This document shows positions 23,228 through 32,181 of a stretch of DNA of 49,822 nucleotides, in pieces. The notes beneath the pieces were generated by a model. The model saw nothing but the letters and a program-made list of their open reading frames with translations. It was not told the origin of the DNA and ran no database searches. How positions within the stretch are numbered: the first letter of the stretch is position 1; every line of letters starts with the position of its first letter. Location: NCBI GenBank assembly GCA_005773635.1, contig SXHN01000043.1, positions 1-49,822 on the forward strand, given 5' to 3'. Both the position numbers and the translations under genes were made by a program. Source of the stretch: Actinomycetota bacterium (GTDB lineage Bacteria > Actinomycetota > Acidimicrobiia > IMCC26256 > PALSA-610).

Positions 23228-25750
23228 TCAGCGTCGACGGCGTTTTTGGGTTCTGTCGAATTCCAACACTTGTTGAAACGTTGGGCGGTTGGTTGTGCGC
23301 ATCGTGTTGGTGATTAACCCTGGCGTGAAACCAGTGCGCGACGCGGTGCTGCGCCAGCGACCAGGATCAGTCGTGCCCTGCGCAACGGCAAGTTCGGCCG
23401 CAACCCGGTCGATTGCAGCCCACAACGACGCTCGACATGCATCGAGTGAACCGTTGCCGCAGTACTGCAGCTTGAATTTGCCCTTCACTGGCTTGCCCAA
23501 CAACGTGCGGAGGTCTTTGTCGACGAACGATTCACCGCTCAGTCCGCCCAGCCCGCGGATCCCGTTGAGGTCGCTCGTGAGGTTGCCATACTGAGGTCGC
23601 ATCACCGCATCAGCGATCGGCCCCCACAATGAGTCCATTACTGTCGGGCCAGCTTCGTCGTACTGGCCGCTTTCGTCGGCGTCGAGGCGCGGGGCATCGC
23701 GCTTCACCCACCGATCGAGTAGCCGCACTACTTTCGCATCAAGTTCGTTTGGTGCGGCACTGCCGCGAAGCACTTCGCTCACGATGGGCCATACCAACGA
23801 TCGGTTGTCTTCAGTTGCCGCACGGTTCATGACTCCCACGTTTTGAGCGAGCGTCACCTTGCTTCGATACTTGTCGAAGAGTTCAACGCGGTGCACTGAT
23901 CCAAATGGTGCGTCGTCACCGTGCATGAATCCGGGTGCTGATCGGTTGTTCCAGTTCAGCAACAAACCATCGGGTCCACCCACGTCGTGCGGGTGTTCGT
24001 TGCGGCTCAAGTAACCGTTCCATTCGTACTCGCCAGTTCCGAGCGTAGGAAGTCGGCGGTCGAGCCCGGCTGCTCGGCGAGGCAAAAGCCCTGAGGAGAA
24101 ATACGCAGTCGTTTCGCGCGATGCGTAGCCCCAGTTGAACGTAAAGCCGAATTGGTTGGCGGCCTTGAAGAAGTTTTCCGGAGTGTCGGCTTTGCCTTCG
24201 GTCATGTCTTTCAGCGCCGCGAGGTTCAAGCCGTCGCGACCAAATGTGGAACGCTTGCGGGTCAAAGCGATGGGTTGGCCGTTGACCGTTGCTGTACCAA
24301 TCATTGGGCCGTGTACAGACACTGGGTAGACCAGGGCAGTGCCATTCAGGAGCCCTGCATTGAATATTTCGAACGGTGTGCACGTGCCCTTGAACATGTA
24401 GTGCTGTGACTGCCGCGTCGGCGCGCTGCCATCAGGGTTGCACAGTTGCTCAACGAATACGTCACGCACGTCGTGGTTTGCGGAGGTGAGACTCCATGCA
24501 TAGTCAGGCGTGCGACCAATCAGGAGGTACATGGCCATACCTGGCACTGCAATACCTTGGGCTTCAATACCGGGACCGCTCAAGTGAATCTGTTGCACGA
24601 TCTCTGGGTAGTAGTAGCCGAGTTGCGGCCCCATCACCGCGAGACTGTTCTTGGTGTCGGAGCGTGAAGGATTGACGACCAAGAAGTTGGATGCTTGCTT
24701 GTGAGGGACAGGCCCGGCGGCGGGATAGGTCGACGATTCACCTTGCGGTGTGTCTATAACCGTTGCTTCGCTACTCGATGCGCCGACACCCGGATGGCGT
24801 GGATTGAGCGAAACGATCGAACCTTCGTCGATGACAACCGAACCGGTCACCGCGCCCCCGGTGCGCCACCCGTAGTTGAATCGTTTGTTGGTAGTGGTGG
24901 GCGCTTCAGGGTCATCGAGCATCATGGCGTCCTCCCACGCCTTGCGTCCATCAACGGCGCCCATCTGGTTTTGCAGTTTGGCAAGGAAGTCAGCATTGGA
25001 GGCTTCGGAGCCACCGCCCGCTCCGAAAATGGAACCGATGAACGCCGCTACTGAGATGACATCGTTCACCGTGACCGGCGTATCGGTGATGTTGTGCGCG
25101 CCCATGTACGCGTTGATGCCGTCGGCTTCGGCTTGCGCATCGGCGATGATTTGTCGACCCTTTTCGCCGTACGTCGACAGGATGAGTGCTACCTGATCGG
25201 TCAGGAGTTGTTCCGTTGCTGCACTCGGGACGAAGGACTGGGCGCTGGTAACTAAGCCGAACGCGTTAATCCCGGGAACGTCTGCGACGGCGACACGGGC
25301 TGGACCTCTCCCGAGTTGCAATAACAGCATCCGGTCGCGCGCAGTGACCCAACCGGCACCGAACGAAACGTCGTCTCGAGTCTTGCCTTTCACATGGGCT
25401 ACGCCATATTCGTCGTAGAGGATCGTGACCCCGGCGCGCCCAGTGACTTCTTCGCGAGTGGCACCCACTGGCTTGAAGTCTTCGCGTATGAAGTGGTTTT
25501 CGATGTCTGTGTCGGTGACGTTGCCGCGCAGCGGGGTCAAGCCGTCGTAGAGCGCCAGTTGGTCGGTTGACTCGTCGGTGGTGGGAAATCCGCCGTAGTT
25601 GCCAGGAGGGAGTATGTAAAAAGCGCGGTCGGCTCTGCTCGTGACCTGGGAACTTCGTCGCTGGGCTGCCGAGGGGTCGGTGCCCGCCGCTGCGACGATG
25701 AGGCCGGTGGCGACGGCGAGTGCTGCGCCGCGGCGAATGTTGATCTTCAT
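23228..25750 (-). CDS. Secreted penicillin acylase-family amidase (N-terminal nucleophile hydrolase)
   Basis: About 840 residues. The signal peptide MKINIRRGAALAVATGLIVA ends near PSAAQ. The alpha-chain region has TILYDEYGVAHVKGKTRDDV and the typical GWVTARDRMLLLQLGRG. After an autocleaved linker, the beta chain should start at about Ser354 in KQASNFLVVNPSRSDT, the Ser-Asn-x start of this Ntn-hydrolase family. AVMGPQLGYYYPEI and YLLIGRTPDYAWSLTSANHD follow. The ATG at 25750 has GGAGG just upstream. Members hydrolyse penicillins, aculeacins, acyl-homoserine lactones or other amides; the substrate cannot be told from sequence. It diverges from the macroglobulin gene with a shared 192-base control region in which I see no clear operator. 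Confidence 0.93.
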   Translation of the reverse strand: MKINIRRGAALAVATGLIVAAAGTDPSAAQRRSSQVTSRADRAFYILPPGNYGGFPTTDESTDQLALYDGLTPLRGNVTDTDIENHFIREDFKPVGATREEVTGRAGVTILYDEYGVAHVKGKTRDDVSFGAGWVTARDRMLLLQLGRGPARVAVADVPGINAFGLVTSAQSFVPSAATEQLLTDQVALILSTYGEKGRQIIADAQAEADGINAYMGAHNITDTPVTVNDVISVAAFIGSIFGAGGGSEASNADFLAKLQNQMGAVDGRKAWEDAMMLDDPEAPTTTNKRFNYGWRTGGAVTGSVVIDEGSIVSLNPRHPGVGASSSEATVIDTPQGESSTYPAAGPVPHKQASNFLVVNPSRSDTKNSLAVMGPQLGYYYPEIVQQIHLSGPGIEAQGIAVPGMAMYLLIGRTPDYAWSLTSANHDVRDVFVEQLCNPDGSAPTRQSQHYMFKGTCTPFEIFNAGLLNGTALVYPVSVHGPMIGTATVNGQPIALTRKRSTFGRDGLNLAALKDMTEGKADTPENFFKAANQFGFTFNWGYASRETTAYFSSGLLPRRAAGLDRRLPTLGTGEYEWNGYLSRNEHPHDVGGPDGLLLNWNNRSAPGFMHGDDAPFGSVHRVELFDKYRSKVTLAQNVGVMNRAATEDNRSLVWPIVSEVLRGSAAPNELDAKVVRLLDRWVKRDAPRLDADESGQYDEAGPTVMDSLWGPIADAVMRPQYGNLTSDLNGIRGLGGLSGESFVDKDLRTLLGKPVKGKFKLQYCGNGSLDACRASLWAAIDRVAAELAVAQGTTDPGRWRSTASRTGFTPGLITNTMRTTNRPTFQQVLEFDRTQKRRRR

Positions 25751-25942
25751 GATGCCTCCGAGTGCCGACAATCGCGGAGCGGACCCATCGCCCACCACCA
25801 CAGAGAGCGAAAGTATCAGCGCGGACTGCGGCCAGGCAATATGGGCAGTCATTCAAGAACTTTGTTGGTGGGCGAACTTTTCACCACATCAGGGCGTCGT
25901 ATCGGGCAGGGTGTTGGTTCTGGCGACGGTGAGGAAACTGCG

Positions 25943-28900
25943 ATGGGTTCGAAACAGTTCGTGAAGTGGGTTTCGGCCGGCCTCGCGGTGGGGATTGTGG
26001 TGAGTGCGTGTAGCGGTGGAGGGCACTCATCGAAGCAGAAGGCGAAATCCACACCAGTGGCACCGGTTGATCGCAGCGGCCGAAACTCCGGCCCGTTCGA
26101 GATTGCCCTCAGCACAGGCAAGCCCGCTTCGTTTTCGGCGCAGTCGGCAGCATTCGTTCAGGGTACGGGGCTCGAGGACACTGCTATTGCGGCCGTAATC
26201 GATCGCCTGCCACCGTTCAAAGGTGGCAAGGACTCGGTGCCGTTCAAACGTCCGACGGAGTCGATTCCTCGGCCGCGGGTTGGATCGACGATCGATAAGC
26301 CATTTGGTGGTGTCGTGAAACCGCCAGTGCAACCCACTCCCGACGGTCCGCTGCAGGTGCTGCGCTATCAACCAACGGGCGATGTCGATCTCGCCGCCGA
26401 TTTGACTGTCACGTTTAACCATCCCATGGTGCCGCTCGGCACGCTTGCGCAACTCGATCAAGCCGCCGTGCCGGTAAAGGTCAAGCCCGCGATGAATGGG
26501 CGTTGGCGATGGATCGGCACTCGGACCCTGCGTTTCGAATTCGAAGGCAATGTGGATCGTTTGCCGATGGCCACGAAGTACGCCGTCGAGGTACCCGCAG
26601 GAACCAAGTCGCAAACTGGTAGCGCATTGAAGGAAACGGTGCGGTGGACATTCCAAACGCCGCCACCGCGCGTTGAGCGATTCGCGCCGGCGGACCAAAC
26701 CGTTGGGCTCACTCAGGTGTTCATCGCAACCTTCGATCAGCGCATCGAACCCAAGGAAGTTATCAAGACGATCACATTGAAAGCAGATGGCAAGACGGTG
26801 GCGGTTCGCTTAGCTACTCAAGCGGAGATCGACGCTGATGCCCATGTAGGCAATAATCGAACTATCGCGGAACGCATAGGTGAAGATGCGCCGTCGGGCA
26901 GCGTGCAGCAGATCGCGAAGGATGCGCAGCCCGGGCGCTGGATCGCGTTTCGGCCGGTTGCAGCGTTGAAAAAGGGTGCAGCACTTTCGATTTCGATCGA
27001 TAAAGGCACGCCCTCGGCCGAAGGTCCGCGCACGACGGCTAAATCAGTGACTCACCGCGCGCGTGCTTATTCGGCGCTGAAGATCACCAAAGCCGATTGC
27101 GGCTATTTCGATGTCTGTCGTGCGAACCAACCGATCATGTTCACATTTAACAACGCGCTGGACGCGAAGGACTTTGACGCCAAGACCATCAAGATCGACC
27201 CGAAGCTTGACGCTTCGATCGGAGTGTCTGGGGATTCGTTGACCATCAACGGCGCAACAAAGGCGAATACTACGTATCGCGTCGTGATCCCTGCCTCGTT
27301 GCGCGATCAATTCGGCCAGACACTCGGCAAGGATGAAACGAAATCGTTCAAAGTCGGCGAGCCAACACCAGCACTCCTGCAATTTGCTCGTCCTTTGATT
27401 ACCACCGACCCGTATGCCGAGCGCCCGTCGGTCGCAGTGACATCGGTTGGGCACGAAACCCTCAAGGTTGACGTATACCGGGTGGACCCGTCGCAGTGGA
27501 TTGAATACGAACGCTTCCGTAACCGATGGGACGGCGAGTCGGTACCGCGCTTTGATTGGCCCCGCGCATCTTCGACCACCGTGACTGTCGATGGCGGCGG
27601 GCGTTCGATCACGGAAACGGTGGTGGACCTCGCGGCGGATCTTCGCGGGGCAACTGGCCATGTGGTAGTCGTTGCATCGCCGACCCGCACGTTTTCGAAG
27701 AAGGATGATCTGAGGCATCAGAATCGACCGACGTTCGTCTGGGTGCAAGCCACCGCGATCGCGGTGGATGCGATGGCGACCCGCAATGAACTGATTGCTT
27801 GGGCTACGAATCTCCAAGATGGTGCACCGTTGCCAGGAGTTCGAATTCGCCTCGCGACTACGAACAATGCCGCAGACACTGACAACGATGGTTTGGCCAG
27901 AGTGAAGCTCACCAAGACCCGTTACATCACTGCGACCAAGGGCACCGATGTTGCTTTGCTCCCCGCCGATTGGCTCGGTGAGTGGCAGGCATGGAAGCTC
28001 ACCGATTCAGTGAATGGGTTCGCGTTCAATGATCGAGGGATGTATCGACCGGGAGAAAAGGTCCACATCAAAGGATGGTTTCGGCGCACCTACGGAACCG
28101 ACATTGCGGTCAAGCCACTTGCCGCCGCTAAGACCGCTACCTGGTCTGCACACGACTCCTTTGGTACTGAATTGGCGCACGGCGAGGTGACCCTCAGCGA
28201 TTCCAGTGCGTTCGACGTGAGTTTCGACATTCTCAATGGAGCGGCGTTGGGCGCAGCGTATTTTCAAGCCAGTGTGAATGATGGCGGGCTCGGTGCGAGT
28301 GCTCCGGCCGAGTTTCAAATCCAAGAATTTCGACGACCTGAATTTGAGGTTGTAACCCGTGCCGAATCGGCGGGCCCGCACCTCATGACGAGCCCGTTGA
28401 CTGTCGCGGCAACCGGATCGTATTTTTCCGGCGGTGTATTACCGAACGCGCCGGTGACGTGGCAGGTGACCACGAGCGCGGGTTCGTACACACCTCCGAA
28501 CCGGTCGCAGTTCACTTTTGGTGAAGCGCGGCCGTATTGGATGCAGGACTACGGGCGGGGTCGTTTAGCTGGGCGACGTTGGTCAGCCGATTCGTTCGAA
28601 TTCAGCGACCGCAGCCAAGGGTGTTGCTTTCCCGAAAGAAAGCTGAATAACGCCACCTATGCAGGCAAGACTGACTCGAATGGAACGCACTTTCTCGAAT
28701 TGAATTTCGACGGCGAAAAACCGGATCTTCCCGTCACGGTGTCTGCGAATGCGGCCCTGGAAGATGTGAACCGGCAGATGTTTGGTTCGAATCTCGAGCT
28801 GTTGGTGCATCCCTCGAAGCTGTATGTGGGGTTGCGCAGCACTCGCCAGTTTGTGCGCGAAGGTAAGCCACTCGACATTGAAGCCATCGTCACGGATATT

Positions 28901-31900
28901 GATGGCGAGGTGGTTGTTGGTCGCGCTTTTACCGTTACCGCGTCGCGCATTGTTTCGCGATTCGAAAATGGTGAATGGAAAGAGGTTGAGGTCGATCAGA
29001 AACGCTGCGAAATCAAATCGTCGGCGAAACCAGTTTCATGCTCCGTCGATGCGGGAATTGGCGGCCAATACAAAATTTCGGCGGTGGTGACGGACGACGA
29101 CGGCGGCAAGAACCGCAGCGAGTTCACCCGCTGGGTGAGCGGAGCTGAAGCGATTCCAAGCCGTGAAGTGACACAAGAATCCGCAACCGTGGTGCCGAAC
29201 CAAGAACAGTACCGACCCGGCGAAACCGCTGAACTGCTGATTATTGCTCCGTTTGCAGCTGCAGAGGGGCTCGCGACCATCTCTGCGAACAACGCAACCA
29301 CGACGCAGCGGTTCAAACTAGAGAACGGTTCGGCGCTCTTGAAAGTGGCGATCACCAACGAACAGGTTCGTGGCGTGAACGTGCAGATCGATTTGGCTGG
29401 TAGCACGCCCCGCGTTGGCAACGATGGCAAAGCCGATTCTCGCCTGCCCAAACGCCCCGCGTTCGCGGCCGCACAGATTGACCTCAGAGTGCAGCCGGTG
29501 GACCAGACGTTGAAGGTCACTGCCGTTGCGCGTGATCGCGTGACTACCCCTGGAGCGAGTGGCACGGTGGACGTGCAGGTGACACAAGCCAACGGAACCG
29601 CAGTGGGTAATGCGGATGTCGCGGTGGTGGTTGTGGACGAGGCGATTCTCTCGTTGACGGGTTACAAGTTGGCTGACCCGATTGCTGCGTTCTATGCGCA
29701 GCGATCCGAAGATCGTTTTGTTGACTACTTGCGCAACACGCTGGTACTCGCCAACCCAGACGTATTCGGCGTCAAGAATCGCGCATCGACGCCGTCGACA
29801 GTTGGCGCTACCGGGGGTGGGACCGGTCTGGCCGAAGAGCAGTCTCGTTTCCTGTCCGCAGACGCCGCGTGGTTGAAGCGCGATTCGTATAAACCCGCGT
29901 CGCGAGAGACGGCTCAAGGTATTCAGGAGCGCACTAATTTTGATGCGTTGGCACTGTTTTCTCCGACGGTGCGCACCGACGCGCAAGGTGTGGCGAACGT
30001 GAAGTTCGACTTGCCCGACAACCTCACCCGCTATCGGGTCATGGCAGTTGCTTCTGATGGCGCTGCACGATTTGGCGGCGGCGAATCAACCTTGACCGCT
30101 CGTATTCCGCTGCAGATACGGCCTTCGGCGCCGCGGTTCGCAAACTTTGGCGACCGTTTCGAATTCCCCGTAGTAGTGCAGAACCAAACCGATGCCGCGG
30201 TGGAAGCCGACGTGGTGATCGAGACTTCTAACCTCACCCTGACTGGCTCCCACGGACAACGCGTCAAGGTGCCGGCGAATGATCGCGTTGAAGTTCGCTT
30301 CGGTGTAGCAACTGCGTCGGCAGGCACGGCTCGATACCGAGTCACGACGGCTAGCGGCGCGAATGCCGACAGCGCGGGCGGCGACTTCCCGGTGTACACA
30401 CCCGTCACGACCGAAGCGTTTGCAACGTACGGAGTGGTCGACGGCGGCGCGATAGCGCAGCCGTTGCAAACCCCAACGGGAGTTGTGCCGCAGTACGGCG
30501 GGTTGGAGATCGATACATCTTCCACTGCGATGCAAGCGCTCACTGACGCCGTTGTATATATGGAGGAATACGAATATGACAGCGCTGATGCGTATGCATC
30601 GCGCATCATTGCGCTCACTTCGTTGCGTGATGTGTTCAGCGCCTTTGGCGGTGAGGGTGTGCCAACTGCCGCGAGGGTCGACGCCCGAATTCGCAACGAC
30701 ATCAAAGCCCTGATCAATTTGCAACGCAACGATGGGGGCTTTGGCAGGTGGACTCGAGAAGGTGATGAGCAGCCGTATAGCAGTGTGCAGGCCACAGAAG
30801 CCCTAGTGCTTGCAAAGCTTGCTGGCTTCGCGGTATCCGATGGCGCCCGCAATGGGGCATTGGCGTACACCCGCGATATTGAGTCCCACTTTCCCAAAGA
30901 GTGGGGTGCGCAACAACGACATGCGGTCAGTGCGTATGCGTTGCATGTGCGCGCCCGAGCAGGTGACCGTGATGTTGCGAAGGCCGAATCGTTGTACCGC
31001 TCCGATAGCGCGCTGGCCCTCGATGCATTGGCATGGCTTTGGCCGATTGTCGACGACAAGACGATCGACGCCGAAATCGCGCGCCGTATCGCCAACGCCG
31101 CGCATGATTCTCCGGGCGCGGCAACCTTTAGCCACGGGTACGACGATGGTGCCCATCTCATATACGCATCAAACCGACGCACCGACGGCATTGTGCTCGA
31201 CGCGTTGATCACCAAACAACCGCAGAGTGATCTCATCCCTAAAGTTGTGGCTGGCCTCATTGGCAACCAGACCAAGGGACGATGGGGAAATATCCAAGAA
31301 AATGGCTTTATTTTGGTGGCATTGCAGCGATACTTCGCGACCTTCGAAGCACAGACTCCATCCTTCGTGGCTCGCGTCTGGCTTGGCGACGAGTTTGCTG
31401 CTGAGCATGCGTATCAAGGCCGTTCGATCGAACGTCAGCACACGATGGTGCCGATGAGTGAGCTGAACAATGATCCGAATCTCGTGATCGACAAAGCTGG
31501 CGTGGGAAGGCTGTACTACAGGCTTGGCCTGAAGTACGCGCCATCTGACTTCTCACTGGATGCCCGTGACGAAGGCTTTGTAGTCGACCGCGTGTATGAG
31601 GCGGTGAACGACAAAGGTGATGTGCGTCGCGACGCCGATGGCACCTGGCACATCAAAGCCGGTGCGATGGTGCGGGTCCGCGTCACGATGATTTCGGATG
31701 CGAATCACACCAACATGGCGTTGGTTGACCCGCTTCCGGCGGGGCTTGAAGCGGTCAACCCAGTATTGGCCACCTCGCCAAGGCCGCCGGCCCAAGAACA
31801 AGGGGATGCCAATCTTGCTCTGGCTAGTGGTACGCGGCCGGATTGGTGTTGCTGGACGTGGTTCGACCACGCGAATCTCCGCGACGATCGTGCCGAGGCC

Positions 31901-32056
31901 TACTCCAGCTACCTCTTTGGTGGTTCGTTCACCTACGGCTACGTTGCGCGAGCCACAACGATTGGCGATTTTGTGGTGCCGCCGGCGAAGGCAGAGGAGA
32001 TCTACGCCCCGGAAGTGTTCGGTCGATCGGCGAGTGATCGAGTGGTGGTGGAATGA
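25943..32056 (+). CDS. Alpha-2-macroglobulin-like giant lipoprotein without the thioester motif
   Basis: About 2037 residues. The signal peptide has lipobox VVSAC (Cys23), so it is anchored on the outer face of the membrane. An N-terminal bacterial Ig-like/MG region (DLTVTFNHPMVPLG, FAPADQTVGL) is followed by MG domains (MYRPGEKVHIKGWFRRTYG, FQIQEFRRPEFEV). Next come the alpha-2-macroglobulin core (VKFDLPDNLTRYRVMAVASD) and the alpha/alpha-toroid of the thioester domain (IKALINLQRNDGGFGRW). Where thioester homologues have CxEQ, this protein reads YEYDSADAYASR (about residue 1540), so no covalent trap is expected. The start MGSKQFVKW has GAGGAA upstream. Bacterial homologues usually accompany pbpC; here a penicillin acylase-family gene is the neighbour. 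A protease-snaring or periplasm-guarding role is inference. Confidence 0.93.
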   Translation: MGSKQFVKWVSAGLAVGIVVSACSGGGHSSKQKAKSTPVAPVDRSGRNSGPFEIALSTGKPASFSAQSAAFVQGTGLEDTAIAAVIDRLPPFKGGKDSVPFKRPTESIPRPRVGSTIDKPFGGVVKPPVQPTPDGPLQVLRYQPTGDVDLAADLTVTFNHPMVPLGTLAQLDQAAVPVKVKPAMNGRWRWIGTRTLRFEFEGNVDRLPMATKYAVEVPAGTKSQTGSALKETVRWTFQTPPPRVERFAPADQTVGLTQVFIATFDQRIEPKEVIKTITLKADGKTVAVRLATQAEIDADAHVGNNRTIAERIGEDAPSGSVQQIAKDAQPGRWIAFRPVAALKKGAALSISIDKGTPSAEGPRTTAKSVTHRARAYSALKITKADCGYFDVCRANQPIMFTFNNALDAKDFDAKTIKIDPKLDASIGVSGDSLTINGATKANTTYRVVIPASLRDQFGQTLGKDETKSFKVGEPTPALLQFARPLITTDPYAERPSVAVTSVGHETLKVDVYRVDPSQWIEYERFRNRWDGESVPRFDWPRASSTTVTVDGGGRSITETVVDLAADLRGATGHVVVVASPTRTFSKKDDLRHQNRPTFVWVQATAIAVDAMATRNELIAWATNLQDGAPLPGVRIRLATTNNAADTDNDGLARVKLTKTRYITATKGTDVALLPADWLGEWQAWKLTDSVNGFAFNDRGMYRPGEKVHIKGWFRRTYGTDIAVKPLAAAKTATWSAHDSFGTELAHGEVTLSDSSAFDVSFDILNGAALGAAYFQASVNDGGLGASAPAEFQIQEFRRPEFEVVTRAESAGPHLMTSPLTVAATGSYFSGGVLPNAPVTWQVTTSAGSYTPPNRSQFTFGEARPYWMQDYGRGRLAGRRWSADSFEFSDRSQGCCFPERKLNNATYAGKTDSNGTHFLELNFDGEKPDLPVTVSANAALEDVNRQMFGSNLELLVHPSKLYVGLRSTRQFVREGKPLDIEAIVTDIDGEVVVGRAFTVTASRIVSRFENGEWKEVEVDQKRCEIKSSAKPVSCSVDAGIGGQYKISAVVTDDDGGKNRSEFTRWVSGAEAIPSREVTQESATVVPNQEQYRPGETAELLIIAPFAAAEGLATISANNATTTQRFKLENGSALLKVAITNEQVRGVNVQIDLAGSTPRVGNDGKADSRLPKRPAFAAAQIDLRVQPVDQTLKVTAVARDRVTTPGASGTVDVQVTQANGTAVGNADVAVVVVDEAILSLTGYKLADPIAAFYAQRSEDRFVDYLRNTLVLANPDVFGVKNRASTPSTVGATGGGTGLAEEQSRFLSADAAWLKRDSYKPASRETAQGIQERTNFDALALFSPTVRTDAQGVANVKFDLPDNLTRYRVMAVASDGAARFGGGESTLTARIPLQIRPSAPRFANFGDRFEFPVVVQNQTDAAVEADVVIETSNLTLTGSHGQRVKVPANDRVEVRFGVATASAGTARYRVTTASGANADSAGGDFPVYTPVTTEAFATYGVVDGGAIAQPLQTPTGVVPQYGGLEIDTSSTAMQALTDAVVYMEEYEYDSADAYASRIIALTSLRDVFSAFGGEGVPTAARVDARIRNDIKALINLQRNDGGFGRWTREGDEQPYSSVQATEALVLAKLAGFAVSDGARNGALAYTRDIESHFPKEWGAQQRHAVSAYALHVRARAGDRDVAKAESLYRSDSALALDALAWLWPIVDDKTIDAEIARRIANAAHDSPGAATFSHGYDDGAHLIYASNRRTDGIVLDALITKQPQSDLIPKVVAGLIGNQTKGRWGNIQENGFILVALQRYFATFEAQTPSFVARVWLGDEFAAEHAYQGRSIERQHTMVPMSELNNDPNLVIDKAGVGRLYYRLGLKYAPSDFSLDARDEGFVVDRVYEAVNDKGDVRRDADGTWHIKAGAMVRVRVTMISDANHTNMALVDPLPAGLEAVNPVLATSPRPPAQEQGDANLALASGTRPDWCCWTWFDHANLRDDRAEAYSSYLFGGSFTYGYVARATTIGDFVVPPAKAEEIYAPEVFGRSASDRVVVE

Positions 32057-32105
32057 ATTTCTTTGTTTCGTTGGCATTGAGGGAGCGTCAGACCAATCGA
32101 GGTGG

Positions 32106-32134
32106 TTGACGTGAGATTCGCCGATCTGTAAGAA
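32106..32134 (+). promoter_or_regulatory. Candidate housekeeping promoter for the Calx-beta protein gene
   Basis: TTGACG, 17 bases, TAAGAA, about 50 bases before the start codon. The -35 matches five of six consensus bases and the -10 three of six. A GCCGATCT also lies in the spacer but lacks a matching upstream element. Confidence 0.4.
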
Positions 32135-32181
32135 TCCCGCAAACTGCGTCTGGAATGCTCCAGTCGCAACGGGAGGAATTG

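Noticed and set aside
30031-31275. Reverse ORF of 414 codons within the macroglobulin gene
   Set aside because: Ala/Ser/Thr/Arg-rich antisense translation without domains; the macroglobulin frame is uninterrupted.
32119-32127. GCCGATCT before the Calx-beta gene as another flagellar-type promoter
   Set aside because: The bases at the matching -35 position (GGTG) do not fit; a TTGACG-N17-TAAGAA element explains the site better.
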